A stretch of DNA of 54,534 nucleotides, from assembly GCA_905206365.1 (NCBI GenBank), contig CAJLHF010000010.1, forward strand, positions 1 through 54,534, in the 5' to 3' direction. Made by a program: the position numbers and the translations under genes. The stretch is from an uncultured Sutterella sp. Its GTDB lineage: Bacteria; Pseudomonadota; Gammaproteobacteria; Burkholderiales; Burkholderiaceae_F. Positions 46,862-54,534 of the stretch are shown here, piece after piece. The notes under the pieces were generated by a model. It was not told the DNA's origin and did not search any database. It saw only the letters and a program-made list of their open reading frames with translations. Every line of letters starts with the position of its first letter. Within the stretch, counting starts at the first letter, position 1.

Positions 46862-47414
46862 GACCATTTTTCCTCGAAAATTTCGCTTGAATCCGTCTGC
46901 GTTCGTTCGTGCTCGTGCGAGTCCGAATTTTCCTTTGAGCCTCTGCAAACCAAACCTGAACGCTCAGAGCCGTCCACATCCGCTCATCCGTCACCGTCAA
47001 GCCGTTCCGTTACCACCGTCCTTGTTCGCCCTCGTCCTTTCAACTCAAACACTTGAGGTTGATCGGCGTGTCCGTCAGTTCACCCAACCTTCGTCACGAC
47101 CGGACGCATCACCGATGCGATGTGCGCGCTATGGGCGTTCACCGACCTTCCGAAGAATCGGGAGTGCATCCTGCCGAATGTCGGTATGGCCCTTCGTAAA
47201 GGAAAAGGGATTGGGCACGGGACCGCGGAATGTCGTGGATGAAATTCACGGACGAATCGGCCCCGATGCGTGTTGCCGGGCATTCCGGTGTTCCCGAGAA
47301 CGGACAGGAACGCCCTCTCCTGAAAAAACTTTAAATCTGCGGAGTTCCGAAGGCTTCAACGTTTTCCGGCTCCCCGCTTCCCGGCAGTCTCGCAGGGATC
47401 GGGGCTTCGGAGGC
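46862..47414. other. Intergenic region without a supported gene
   Basis: About 550 nt between two converging units. The plus-strand frame open here is Arg/Pro/Ser-rich, runs straight through the antisense of the next gene and has no protein-like features. I see no RNA gene or repeat. Confidence 0.4.
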
Positions 47415-47957
47415 TCAAAGCTTCCGGACCTCGTAGCTCTCTTCCGCCCAGACGGGCGCGACGACGCGAATTTTGCGCGCGTCGAGTTCCGCCTTGAGCC
47501 CTCGGTAGGCCGCTCCGGAAGCGACGTTTCCTTCGAGAAGCTTCTTTTCGGACGAGGACGAGAGGACAAGCGTCGGACACTTCAATTTCCCCGTATTGGG
47601 AACGGGCACCGTGAAGTCCGCGTGTGCGATCTCGGCGTAGTCGATGCGGCGCGTGCGGCCCTTGTTGTCGGTGACGACGATCGCATCCTTTTCAAAGCGC
47701 GCTTCCCGATCCCACGTGCCCGCGAAGCGCTTGAGGACCTCGGAGACCCCCATGGCGGTCACACAACCGTAGGCGACGAGCGGAAACGCGATCGTTTCCA
47801 TGGTTGCGGGGACGCCGTCCGCAAAAAGAGTAAGAAGAAGTCCCGCGCCGACGACGGCGCCCGCGGCACCGAGCGCGGTATGGGGTTCGTGAGCGACGAT
47901 GCGCCAGCGAGGCGCTTCGGTGGCGGACCATTCGTCCGCAATCGGTTTCCAGAGCAT
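47415..47957 (-). CDS. Membrane protein of unknown function with two helices
   Basis: The 180-residue protein starts MLWKPIADEW. It has two hydrophobic segments, ALGAAGAVVGAGLLLTLFA (near residue 30-48) and FPLVAYGCVTAMGVSEVL (near 58-75). The C-terminal part is a soluble beta-rich domain (ARFEKDAIVVTDNKGRTRRI, YAEIAHADFTVPVPNTGKL) resembling bacterial PH-like membrane proteins, though that is only a pattern impression. It is transcribed away from the SNF2 gene and faces the small-gene cluster. No ribosome binding site stands out before the ATG. Confidence 0.6.
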   Translation of the reverse strand: MLWKPIADEWSATEAPRWRIVAHEPHTALGAAGAVVGAGLLLTLFADGVPATMETIAFPLVAYGCVTAMGVSEVLKRFAGTWDREARFEKDAIVVTDNKGRTRRIDYAEIAHADFTVPVPNTGKLKCPTLVLSSSSEKKLLEGNVASGAAYRGLKAELDARKIRVVAPVWAEESYEVRKL

Positions 47958-48180
47958 GGGGGTTGCGCGTTTGCAAAAAGAATCGAAATCAACCAGCGGC
48001 CGGCTGCGGGTTTGTCGGCTTTCGACTTCCCTCGCTTTCAGCCTTCAGGGGCTTCAAGCATTGTAGCGTTTGCCGCACGTGCCGCTTTTCGTCCGCATCG
48101 CGCCTCCCTACACGGTTTTTTGCATCCTTTTTCAGCATATTTTGTCTGTCTACGGGCTGAGGCAGGTTGTTTCTTCGCAA

Positions 48181-48215
48181 TCGGGTACGGTTCCCGTCCG
48201 ACGGCATAGTATGAT
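48181..48215 (+). promoter_or_regulatory. Candidate promoter of the SWIM-SNF2 operon
   Basis: A TATGAT -10 element (48210-48215) lies 35 nt before the ATG of the SNF2 gene, in a short AT-richer patch of the 293-nt divergent gap. The -35 position holds only a weak match (around gggtacgg). Confidence 0.35.
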
Positions 48216-48250
48216 GATACGTTTGCAAACTCATTCCTTCGAATTTCCCC

Positions 48251-51200
48251 ATGACCAAGCAACTCGACGGCAATGCGTACTGGAGCGCTGCGTGGCTCAC
48301 AGCTTGCGAACGGTTCACCGACGAAAAGTCGTTGAAGCGCGCGGCAAATCAGGTGAAAAAGGCCGGGTTCCGTGCGGGTCTCTCCGACGAAGGGATTCGC
48401 TTCATTTTTCGTAAGACCCGCGGCAACAGCCACTACGGGCGGATCCTCTCGTCTCGGGATCCGTCGGACACCGCCTGGCAGTGGTTCTTCGACGATCTCG
48501 CGGCCCGTCCCGACCTTGTCGCCTCGATTCAGTGCGGGGAGTTGCCCGTGGAGGTGGACGAGCTTCTCAAGCAGTACGACCTCTCGCTCTATCCGCGCTC
48601 CGTCGAGGAGTTTTACTTCGAATGCAACTGTCAGTCGGGTTGCAGGGAAATGTGCATGCATGCGCTTGCCGCCGTTCAGTGGATGGCGGAGCGCATCGCG
48701 CGTGATCCGCTCGCGCTTTTCGAGTGGAACCGCATCGACTTGATCGCGGAACTGCGCGCGCGGGGGGTCGAGTTGCGCGGGCTCGGAAACCTGCGAATCC
48801 CGCGCTTTTCGGACCACATCGCCGCGGCCGAGGCTCTCGTGCCCGACGCGACTCCCGAAGTGCGCGCGGGTCGTACGCCCGAAGAGATTCTTCGTTCCGT
48901 TCCTTATGCGCTCCTCGGCGAATCCGAGGTGTACCCGGAAGCGTATCTCTCGCAGTCGCTCACGCGCTCGGGGACGTTCGGCGACTGGATGAAGCGTTGC
49001 CGAATGAGGAGTGCCAAATGGTGGAAGGAGCACCTCACCTTCATGGCCGGTCGCTCCACCTTCCCCGACGAACTTCCGGTAAAAGCCGACGGAACGACCT
49101 ATACCGAACAAGAGACCGAGTGCGTCAAGGCATACCTCAAGCGCTGTCGGGACGAGAGTCGCTCCTACGAATACGACTTCTTCAAGCGCTTTGCCGAGGG
49201 GCCCGAGGTGAAACCCGGAACAGGCGTCAATGCGATGACGGAGGCCGAAGCCTTTCGGGAGTCGATGCTCGGAGAGATTGGGGAAACCCAGGTTCCCGAC
49301 GACATGGAAGAGGTCTCGGGCGGTGTCAAAGAAGACGACCCCGAAGAAGTACCTTCGGACCTCCATGCTCCCGCGGCTCAGATCCTCGCAATGCGCCTCG
49401 GTCGTTGGCGACCGGGCGTACGAGGCCTCAAACTCGGCGTCGTGCTTTCAGCCGAAGGTACGGGCCTTCGCGTCGCGGTGCGCGACGTCGACACCGGGGA
49501 CGATGCAACCGCGTCGCAGGCCTCGGGCGACGTCATGCTCACGTCCGACTACGAGTCGAAACAGTCGAAGATCCGCGAAGCCGAACACGAGAAGCAGGAG
49601 CACCTTCTTTCCGCCCGCGAGATCGATGCGCTTCGCAAGCCCGTCTCGTTCGAGCGGTACTTGGGCGCCCTCCTCTTTTTCACGGACCTTGAATCGCACG
49701 AGCTCGATCCCGTTCACGAAGCGTGGCGTCAGATTGCGGTCGCGGCCGCGCACCTCGTCACATCGGGGCTCACCATCCCGAAGCCTTTCCTGCCGGATGC
49801 GCTTGACTGGGCGATGACGCGCGTTTTGATGTTCCCGATCGTGAACGACCCGGAGGTCGCACGCGTTGTCACCTTGCTTTCGGCCGCCGTCGAACCCGTT
49901 GCCGAAAAGATTCTGGAGCCTTTCGAAGGGTTCCGGCGGTTCCTGCCGCGCGCTTTGCAGCAGCTCCCCGCTTCGCGCCTTGAAGCGCGCTTCGCATTCG
50001 CGCGTCGTACGACGATTGCGGCCCTCGCTTTCGCGTCGACCGCGTTTCTGCGCTTTACGAATACGGAAAGTCTCTCTTCGCGCGCGGGTCTCATGGAGCG
50101 GCTTGCACTCGGGTACGACGTTTCGCGCCTCGACGCGATGCTCTCCCCCGAAACCGCCCGATTCGTCTTCCGCGGGTTCCTCCCGATGATTGCTGCGGAT
50201 CTCTTCGACTTCCGCCCGGTCGTGATGCTGACCGCTATGAATACGAAAGAAGGCGAAACGATGGGCTTCGGGCTGACCTTCGGGATTGCGCCCAAAAATG
50301 CGAGCGCATCGAGCGGAGCACAATCGCCCTTCTCTTTCGCACCGGGGAAGAATGCCGTGGAGGCGATCACGCTTGCCGAGCTCGTCTCGGACGAGCGGTG
50401 GTCGAAGTACAAATTCCCGGCCCTTCAGGCCCTTGAAATCGTGCGACGCCTCTGCCCGCAGTTGGACGACTTGGCGCGCCACCCCGAGGAACCGACGCCG
50501 CTCACCACCGAACAAACTGCGGAATTCCTCTATAAGACGGCAGCGCTTCTGCGTCACTTCGGTGTTCGCACTGCCATGCCCGCGGAGCTTCGCAGCATGG
50601 TGAAACCGCGTCTGGTCGCGCGCATCGGTACCTCCAAGATGCCCGCCGGCACGAAGAGCTACCTTACGCAGGACGTGCTCTACGACTTTGACTGGCGCGT
50701 CGCGATCGGCAACCAAACGATCGATGCCGACGAATTCGTCGCTCTCGCAAAGCACAAGGGGAAGATCGTTCCGTTGAACGGGTCGTTTGTGTACCTCGAC
50801 CCCGCGATGGTCGAGGAGCTCCTTTCGTCCCTGAAAAAGGCGAAGAAGCCCGACTACTTCGAAAAGTTCCGTGCTGTCCTGATGGGCTCTCTCGACGGTG
50901 CCGAAGTCGCCGTTTCGGATGTCGTCGAGCGCATCAAGAGCGGCATGCTCGACGCAAGCGACCGGTCCGTTCCGTCCACCGTCCGCGCGACGCTTCGCCC
51001 CTACCAGGTGCGCGGCTTCTCCTGGCTCATGAAGAACATCGATCTGGGGATGGGCTCGCTCATCGCCGACGACATGGGTCTCGGGAAAACCTTGCAGGTG
51101 ATCACGGCCCTGGCCGCCTTGAAGCAGGAAGGGCGTTTGAACGGCCCCGAAGGCGCCCAGGCGCTCGTCGTTGCTCCGATGTCGCTTCTTACCAACTGGT

Positions 51201-52492
51201 CGCGCGAAGTGGAACGTTTTGCCCCCGAATTGACGACGAAGCTCTACCACGGTGTGGCGCGCGAACTCGTGCGCTCGGGCGAAAAGGCTCCCGACATCAT
51301 TCTCACGACCTACGGGACGCTGAGAAGCGAAGTCGAACTCCTCTCGAAAGATCCCTTCCGCGTGCTTGTCATCGACGAAGCGCAGGCGGTCAAAAACTAC
51401 ACCTCGCAGCAGGCGCGCGCCGTGCGCGCGATCCGTGCGGAGCACGTGATCGCGATGACGGGTACGCCTGTGGAAAACCGACTGCTCGAATACTGGTCTA
51501 TCTTCGAAATCGTGCAACCGAAGCTCTTGGGGTCGGCCGCCGACTTTCAGCGGCGTATCGCCAAGCCCGTCGAAATCGATCACGACCCGGAGGTGCTCGA
51601 ACGCTTCAAGAAGTTGACGAGTCCTTTCATGATCCGACGCACGAAGGAAGACAAGAACGTCATTTCGGACCTGCCCGAGCGCACGACGATCGATACCTTC
51701 ACGACGCTCACGAAACGTCAGGCCGAGCTCTACAAAAACGCGGTCGACGAGTCGTTCGCTCGCCTTCACGAACTTCAGGATACGGCGATCGGAAAGAAGA
51801 TCGACAAGGGGCTCGCAATGAATTCCGGGGACCTTCGCATGAAGCGTCGCGGCGAGGTGTTGCGTCTCATCGGCGAACTCAAAGCGATCTGCAATTCGCC
51901 CTCCCAATACGATTGGAAGGAAGGTGACGACTTGCACGCCGACGCGCCCGAGCGTCCCGACTCGGGGAAGGCGGAAACGCTCATCGAACTTCTGGGTCGT
52001 TTGCACGATGCGGAACGCAAGGTGATCGTTTTCACGCAGTTCCGTCGCATGGGCGAACTCCTTCAGCACTGGATCGAACGGGAAACGGGCGCGCGCCCCG
52101 ACTTCCTTCACGGGGGCGTGTCGCGCACGGGCCGTCAGGCGATGGTCGACCGGTTCCAAACGGACCGGTCGGCCCGTGTCATCATCGTCTCCTTGAAGGC
52201 GGGCGGCACGGGACTCAACCTCACCGCCGCCTCCGCCGTCATACACTACGACCTCTGGTGGAATCCGGCCGTGGAACAGCAGGCCACCGACCGCGCCTAC
52301 CGCATCGGACAGCGACGCGACGTGCTCGTCTACCGCTTCGTTACGGCGGGGACCTTCGAAGAGAAAATCAACCGCATGCTTCTTGAAAAGCGGGAGCTCG
52401 CGAACCTTGCGGTCTCCGCGGGCGAAACCTGGATCGGGGACCTTCCCGAAGAGAGCCTGCGCGACTTCCTCAGCCTTTCGGAAACCTTCTGA
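48251..52492 (+). CDS. SNF2-family helicase with SWIM zinc finger
   Basis: The 1413-residue protein starts at ATG 48251. Near residue 125-145 is a SWIM zinc finger with the CxCxnCxH pattern (ECNCQSGCREMCMHALAA). The central 600 residues are helical and not recognised. Near 812 begins the bacterial SNF2-associated region (YDFDWRVAIGNQTIDADEF). The motor follows from about 914: LRPYQVRGFSWL, LIADDMGLGKTLQ, LTTYGTLRSEV, LVIDEAQAVKN (DEAQ box), MTGTPVENRL, VSLKAGGTGLNL and QATDRAYRIGQ. It would translocate on DNA; SWIM fingers bind DNA or protein. The downstream AT-hook gene starts 8 nt after its stop, so the two are one transcript. It lies at the edge of the defence island but stands apart from the four-gene operon. 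Confidence 0.88.
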   Translation: MTKQLDGNAYWSAAWLTACERFTDEKSLKRAANQVKKAGFRAGLSDEGIRFIFRKTRGNSHYGRILSSRDPSDTAWQWFFDDLAARPDLVASIQCGELPVEVDELLKQYDLSLYPRSVEEFYFECNCQSGCREMCMHALAAVQWMAERIARDPLALFEWNRIDLIAELRARGVELRGLGNLRIPRFSDHIAAAEALVPDATPEVRAGRTPEEILRSVPYALLGESEVYPEAYLSQSLTRSGTFGDWMKRCRMRSAKWWKEHLTFMAGRSTFPDELPVKADGTTYTEQETECVKAYLKRCRDESRSYEYDFFKRFAEGPEVKPGTGVNAMTEAEAFRESMLGEIGETQVPDDMEEVSGGVKEDDPEEVPSDLHAPAAQILAMRLGRWRPGVRGLKLGVVLSAEGTGLRVAVRDVDTGDDATASQASGDVMLTSDYESKQSKIREAEHEKQEHLLSAREIDALRKPVSFERYLGALLFFTDLESHELDPVHEAWRQIAVAAAHLVTSGLTIPKPFLPDALDWAMTRVLMFPIVNDPEVARVVTLLSAAVEPVAEKILEPFEGFRRFLPRALQQLPASRLEARFAFARRTTIAALAFASTAFLRFTNTESLSSRAGLMERLALGYDVSRLDAMLSPETARFVFRGFLPMIAADLFDFRPVVMLTAMNTKEGETMGFGLTFGIAPKNASASSGAQSPFSFAPGKNAVEAITLAELVSDERWSKYKFPALQALEIVRRLCPQLDDLARHPEEPTPLTTEQTAEFLYKTAALLRHFGVRTAMPAELRSMVKPRLVARIGTSKMPAGTKSYLTQDVLYDFDWRVAIGNQTIDADEFVALAKHKGKIVPLNGSFVYLDPAMVEELLSSLKKAKKPDYFEKFRAVLMGSLDGAEVAVSDVVERIKSGMLDASDRSVPSTVRATLRPYQVRGFSWLMKNIDLGMGSLIADDMGLGKTLQVITALAALKQEGRLNGPEGAQALVVAPMSLLTNWSREVERFAPELTTKLYHGVARELVRSGEKAPDIILTTYGTLRSEVELLSKDPFRVLVIDEAQAVKNYTSQQARAVRAIRAEHVIAMTGTPVENRLLEYWSIFEIVQPKLLGSAADFQRRIAKPVEIDHDPEVLERFKKLTSPFMIRRTKEDKNVISDLPERTTIDTFTTLTKRQAELYKNAVDESFARLHELQDTAIGKKIDKGLAMNSGDLRMKRRGEVLRLIGELKAICNSPSQYDWKEGDDLHADAPERPDSGKAETLIELLGRLHDAERKVIVFTQFRRMGELLQHWIERETGARPDFLHGGVSRTGRQAMVDRFQTDRSARVIIVSLKAGGTGLNLTAASAVIHYDLWWNPAVEQQATDRAYRIGQRRDVLVYRFVTAGTFEEKINRMLLEKRELANLAVSAGETWIGDLPEESLRDFLSLSETF

Positions 52493-52500
52493 GTACGACC

Positions 52501-54486
52501 ATGTTCATCGATTCTCCCATTGCCCGAACCGACGCCATCGGACGGCGCGAACTTCCCGAAGGCGCCCGTTTTCCCGATTCCCTGAAGGCGCCCCGCACGC
52601 GTGCCGCCGCGCGACGCCTTGCGGCCATGGTCTTCCGCGGTCGCAACCTCGGGATCCTCTCCGTCATGCAGGGTAAGTTCGACCGCCGCGTGGCGGTCGT
52701 GAACATGGCCGCCTGCGAGGAGGATCGCCGAGACCGTGCGGTTTTCGAGACGCCCGAAGGCGAACTCGTCGGCCCCTGGATGACCATGTGCGAGTTCGAA
52801 CATCAGTTCGCCAAAGCGGGTGACCCGAGCACACTTGCCGCGGCGCGTCCCAATTTCGGCTACGCCTTCACCTCCGAATTCACGCTCTGCGAGTGGCGGG
52901 CTTTGACCGACAACCAAGAGCTCAACCTCCGCCTTTTCGCCCTGGGGGCGCTCTCTTTCGGAAGGTCGGAGACGTCCGCTCGATTCGTGACGGGATCGAC
53001 GCGCTTTTCGTTCTTCTTCGAGCTCCGTCCGGACGGCCGCACGAAGAAGCCGTGCGAGACGCCGATTCCCTTCGGAACGCGCCTTTACGTCGACGGGATT
53101 CCCGTGGCCGAATGGCGACGGGTTCCCCAAAACGCCGTCATCGTCTCGGGCGTCACCGCATCGGGCGAAGGCGTCTATTGGACGGACGGCCTCTCGATCC
53201 TCGGATTCACGGACCGCTCCCTACCCGCACCTCCGGAGTTGCTCTTCGACTACTTCCGACGGGAGCTCGCGCCCTATTTCAACGAGGTGCTTTTCCGCAA
53301 TGCCGCGGGCGAAGTGCTCCGGCTCGATCCGTCGCCGATCGGGGTCGAAGACCGGGAAGCCTTCTGGGCGGAATCGTTCGAGCGCGAAGAGCTTGCCGCG
53401 GACGGGGGCAACGCGACCCTTCGGGACATCGGCGAAACGGCGGCCGTCATTTTGCCGTCCCTCTCGAGCCGCGAGTTCTGGAAGTTCCTGCCCCCCTGCC
53501 GGCACGACGTCGAGCCCTTGCCCGAGCTCATCCCCGAGATGCACCGCCGCGAGCGCACGGAAGTCTACGGCCGCTTCAAGGCGGGGGTCGGGGCCGATCT
53601 CTTCGCGGACGAGGCGGCATTTGCACCGAATAAAGAGGAGTCCAAGGAAGAGCCCGCAAAGACGACGTTCCGTGCGACCACGTCACCCTCGCAAATCGCA
53701 GGCGGCGCCTTCGGATCCTTCCGACTTCCGAGCGCTCCCACGGTGACGGGCGAAGTCCCGGCTACCCCGACCCCGCGCAAACGGGGGCGTCCGCGCAAGA
53801 ACCCTCTGCCTGAAACGGTAACCGAAGCCGCCCCCGCCCCGGAGAAGCCTCAAAAGCGCCGACGCGGTCGTCCGTCTCGTGCGGAAATGTTGAGTCGAGT
53901 TTCCGAAAATACCCGACCGAGCCTCTTCTCCGGCAACGACGAAGGTCCCTTCGGGGCGACTCGGGGACACTCCCCGTCATCGATCCCTCCGGAGGCGCTC
54001 AAGGTCGCGAATGTTTCGACGTCCTCGGCTTCCTCGACGAGTATCGACCTGTCGGATTTGTCGGTGGCGAGCGCACCCACGTGGATGGCCCCGCCGGAGA
54101 CGGAGCCTCTCTCGAAGGCCTCGCCCAAATACGAACCGAAGCCCGTCGTGCGGCACGGGGCCTACGATGCCGATTCCGAATTCGGCGACGCGGAGTACGA
54201 CGTTCCCGAAGTGGTTCGAAACGCCATGAGCGCGCAGACACAACCTCCGGGTTGGCTCGAGCCCGTTCGTGAGGAGGGGTTACAGGCTCGTCGCACGGTG
54301 ACTACCGTGGAAGGAAACGTGTCGATGACGACTTACGCGGGCATGAGGCCGAGAAAGAAACCGACGAGCGCGTTGAGCGATACGGCGGCGAAGGCGCCGA
54401 AGACCGCCGCAACTCCGACGACTGCTACGACCGCGAAGACTCGGAAAACGACGAAGACGGTTTCGTCCAAGAAGAGTTCAACTTGA
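52501..54486 (+). CDS. AT-hook protein with histone-H1-like tail, partner of the SWIM-SNF2 helicase
   Basis: The 661-residue protein starts at ATG 52501, 8 nt after the helicase stop codon. Residues 1-385 form a folded region of unknown type (GRNLGILSVMQGKFDRRVAV, FFELRPDGRTKK, RELAPYFNEVLFRNAAGEV). Two AT-hook motifs follow: KRGRPRKN near 427-434 and RRRGRPSR near 453-460, which bind the minor groove of AT-rich DNA. After a Ser/Thr/Pro-rich acidic stretch the last 40 residues are a Lys/Ala/Thr tail (AKTRKTTKTVSSKKSST) like that of histone H1. No enzyme motif is visible. The tight coupling suggests a DNA-loading or targeting partner of the helicase. The stop codon lies in the TTGAC that abuts an IS-like hairpin, so the C-terminus may have been set by that insertion. 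Confidence 0.75.
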   Translation: MFIDSPIARTDAIGRRELPEGARFPDSLKAPRTRAAARRLAAMVFRGRNLGILSVMQGKFDRRVAVVNMAACEEDRRDRAVFETPEGELVGPWMTMCEFEHQFAKAGDPSTLAAARPNFGYAFTSEFTLCEWRALTDNQELNLRLFALGALSFGRSETSARFVTGSTRFSFFFELRPDGRTKKPCETPIPFGTRLYVDGIPVAEWRRVPQNAVIVSGVTASGEGVYWTDGLSILGFTDRSLPAPPELLFDYFRRELAPYFNEVLFRNAAGEVLRLDPSPIGVEDREAFWAESFEREELAADGGNATLRDIGETAAVILPSLSSREFWKFLPPCRHDVEPLPELIPEMHRRERTEVYGRFKAGVGADLFADEAAFAPNKEESKEEPAKTTFRATTSPSQIAGGAFGSFRLPSAPTVTGEVPATPTPRKRGRPRKNPLPETVTEAAPAPEKPQKRRRGRPSRAEMLSRVSENTRPSLFSGNDEGPFGATRGHSPSSIPPEALKVANVSTSSASSTSIDLSDLSVASAPTWMAPPETEPLSKASPKYEPKPVVRHGAYDADSEFGDAEYDVPEVVRNAMSAQTQPPGWLEPVREEGLQARRTVTTVEGNVSMTTYAGMRPRKKPTSALSDTAAKAPKTAATPTTATTAKTRKTTKTVSSKKSST

Positions 54487-54534
54487 CATCCTCTCCGCCC
54501 TAAAGGGGACGGAGATTCCCTACCGAGCCGTCAG
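54480..54534 (-). mobile_element. Terminal hairpin of an IS200/IS605-family element (partial)
   Basis: The last bases, ttgacatcctctccgcccta and onward, match the well-known end of IS605-type tnpB elements. TCTCCGccc pairs with gggGACGGAGA around a TAAA loop, after a TTGAC that is a usual target. In complete elements this sequence is often the 3' end of tnpB read inversely, so a tnpB on the minus strand to the right is expected. Confidence 0.6.

Noticed and set aside
46860..48209. Plus-strand frame of about 450 codons
   Set aside because: It runs through non-coding sequence and antisense to the two-helix membrane protein; its composition is Arg/Pro/Ser-rich and shows no domains.
53760..53900. 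AT-hook repeats considered as a simple-sequence repeat
   Set aside because: The DNA is not repetitive; only the short GRP cores recur at protein level.
1..54534. Search for tRNA, rRNA and CRISPR arrays
   Set aside because: No cloverleaf with a T-loop, no rRNA-like sequence and no regularly spaced direct repeats were seen on either strand by eye.

Overview
The window is GC-rich and almost entirely coding, with a bacterial layout: short intergenic gaps, AGGAG-type ribosome binding sites and operons. The gene content fits a host-associated betaproteobacterium, most likely of the Sutterella/Parasutterella type in Burkholderiales. The pointers are a betaproteobacterial-style short H-NS, a Tat-exported haem-free flavoprotein of the fumarate-reductase family, an AspT-type transporter, a periplasm-family (type II) asparaginase and a giant beta-helix surface protein. 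The lineage is an inference from family content and was not tested.

Layout. 1-1328 (minus) is the start of a large autotransporter-like surface protein. Its start codon is separated from its signal peptide by a run of ten C that puts the two out of frame, which looks like a phase-variable switch in the OFF state. 1698-6582 holds an asparaginase, two lipoproteins, a small secreted protein, a decayed IS200/IS605 tnpB and a small orphan gene. 6964-14150 is a five-gene plus-strand run of a TPR protein, a DUF1266 protein, two ankyrin-repeat proteins and a YbjN-like protein. 14239-23326 is metabolic and housekeeping: an aspartate:alanine-exchanger-family permease, a D-threonine aldolase/D-serine dehydratase-like enzyme, RidA, a threonine-synthase-like enzyme, a tandem universal stress protein, H-NS and a Tat flavoprotein.

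From 23872 the window becomes a defence island. An AT-rich insert (23.8-26.8 kb) carries an OLD-like ATPase with a TOPRIM-like nuclease domain and a Dam-family adenine methyltransferase. A host-like GC-rich operon follows (26976-45085): a DrmD-like SNF2 helicase, a very large adenine methyltransferase of the type IIG/PglX/DrmMI kind, a 2358-residue YprA/DUF1998 helicase with a C-terminal Vsr-like nuclease domain, and a UvrD-like helicase with an N-terminal RelE-like domain. Together these look like a DISARM-related system. Downstream are a very acidic small protein with a truncated duplicate, two small unknown genes and a minus-strand membrane protein. The last unit is a two-gene operon of a SWIM-SNF2 helicase and an AT-hook protein with a histone-H1-like tail. 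The window ends in what looks like the terminal hairpin of another IS200/IS605-family element.

No tRNA, rRNA or CRISPR array was recognised. All assignments are by reading motifs, without database searches.
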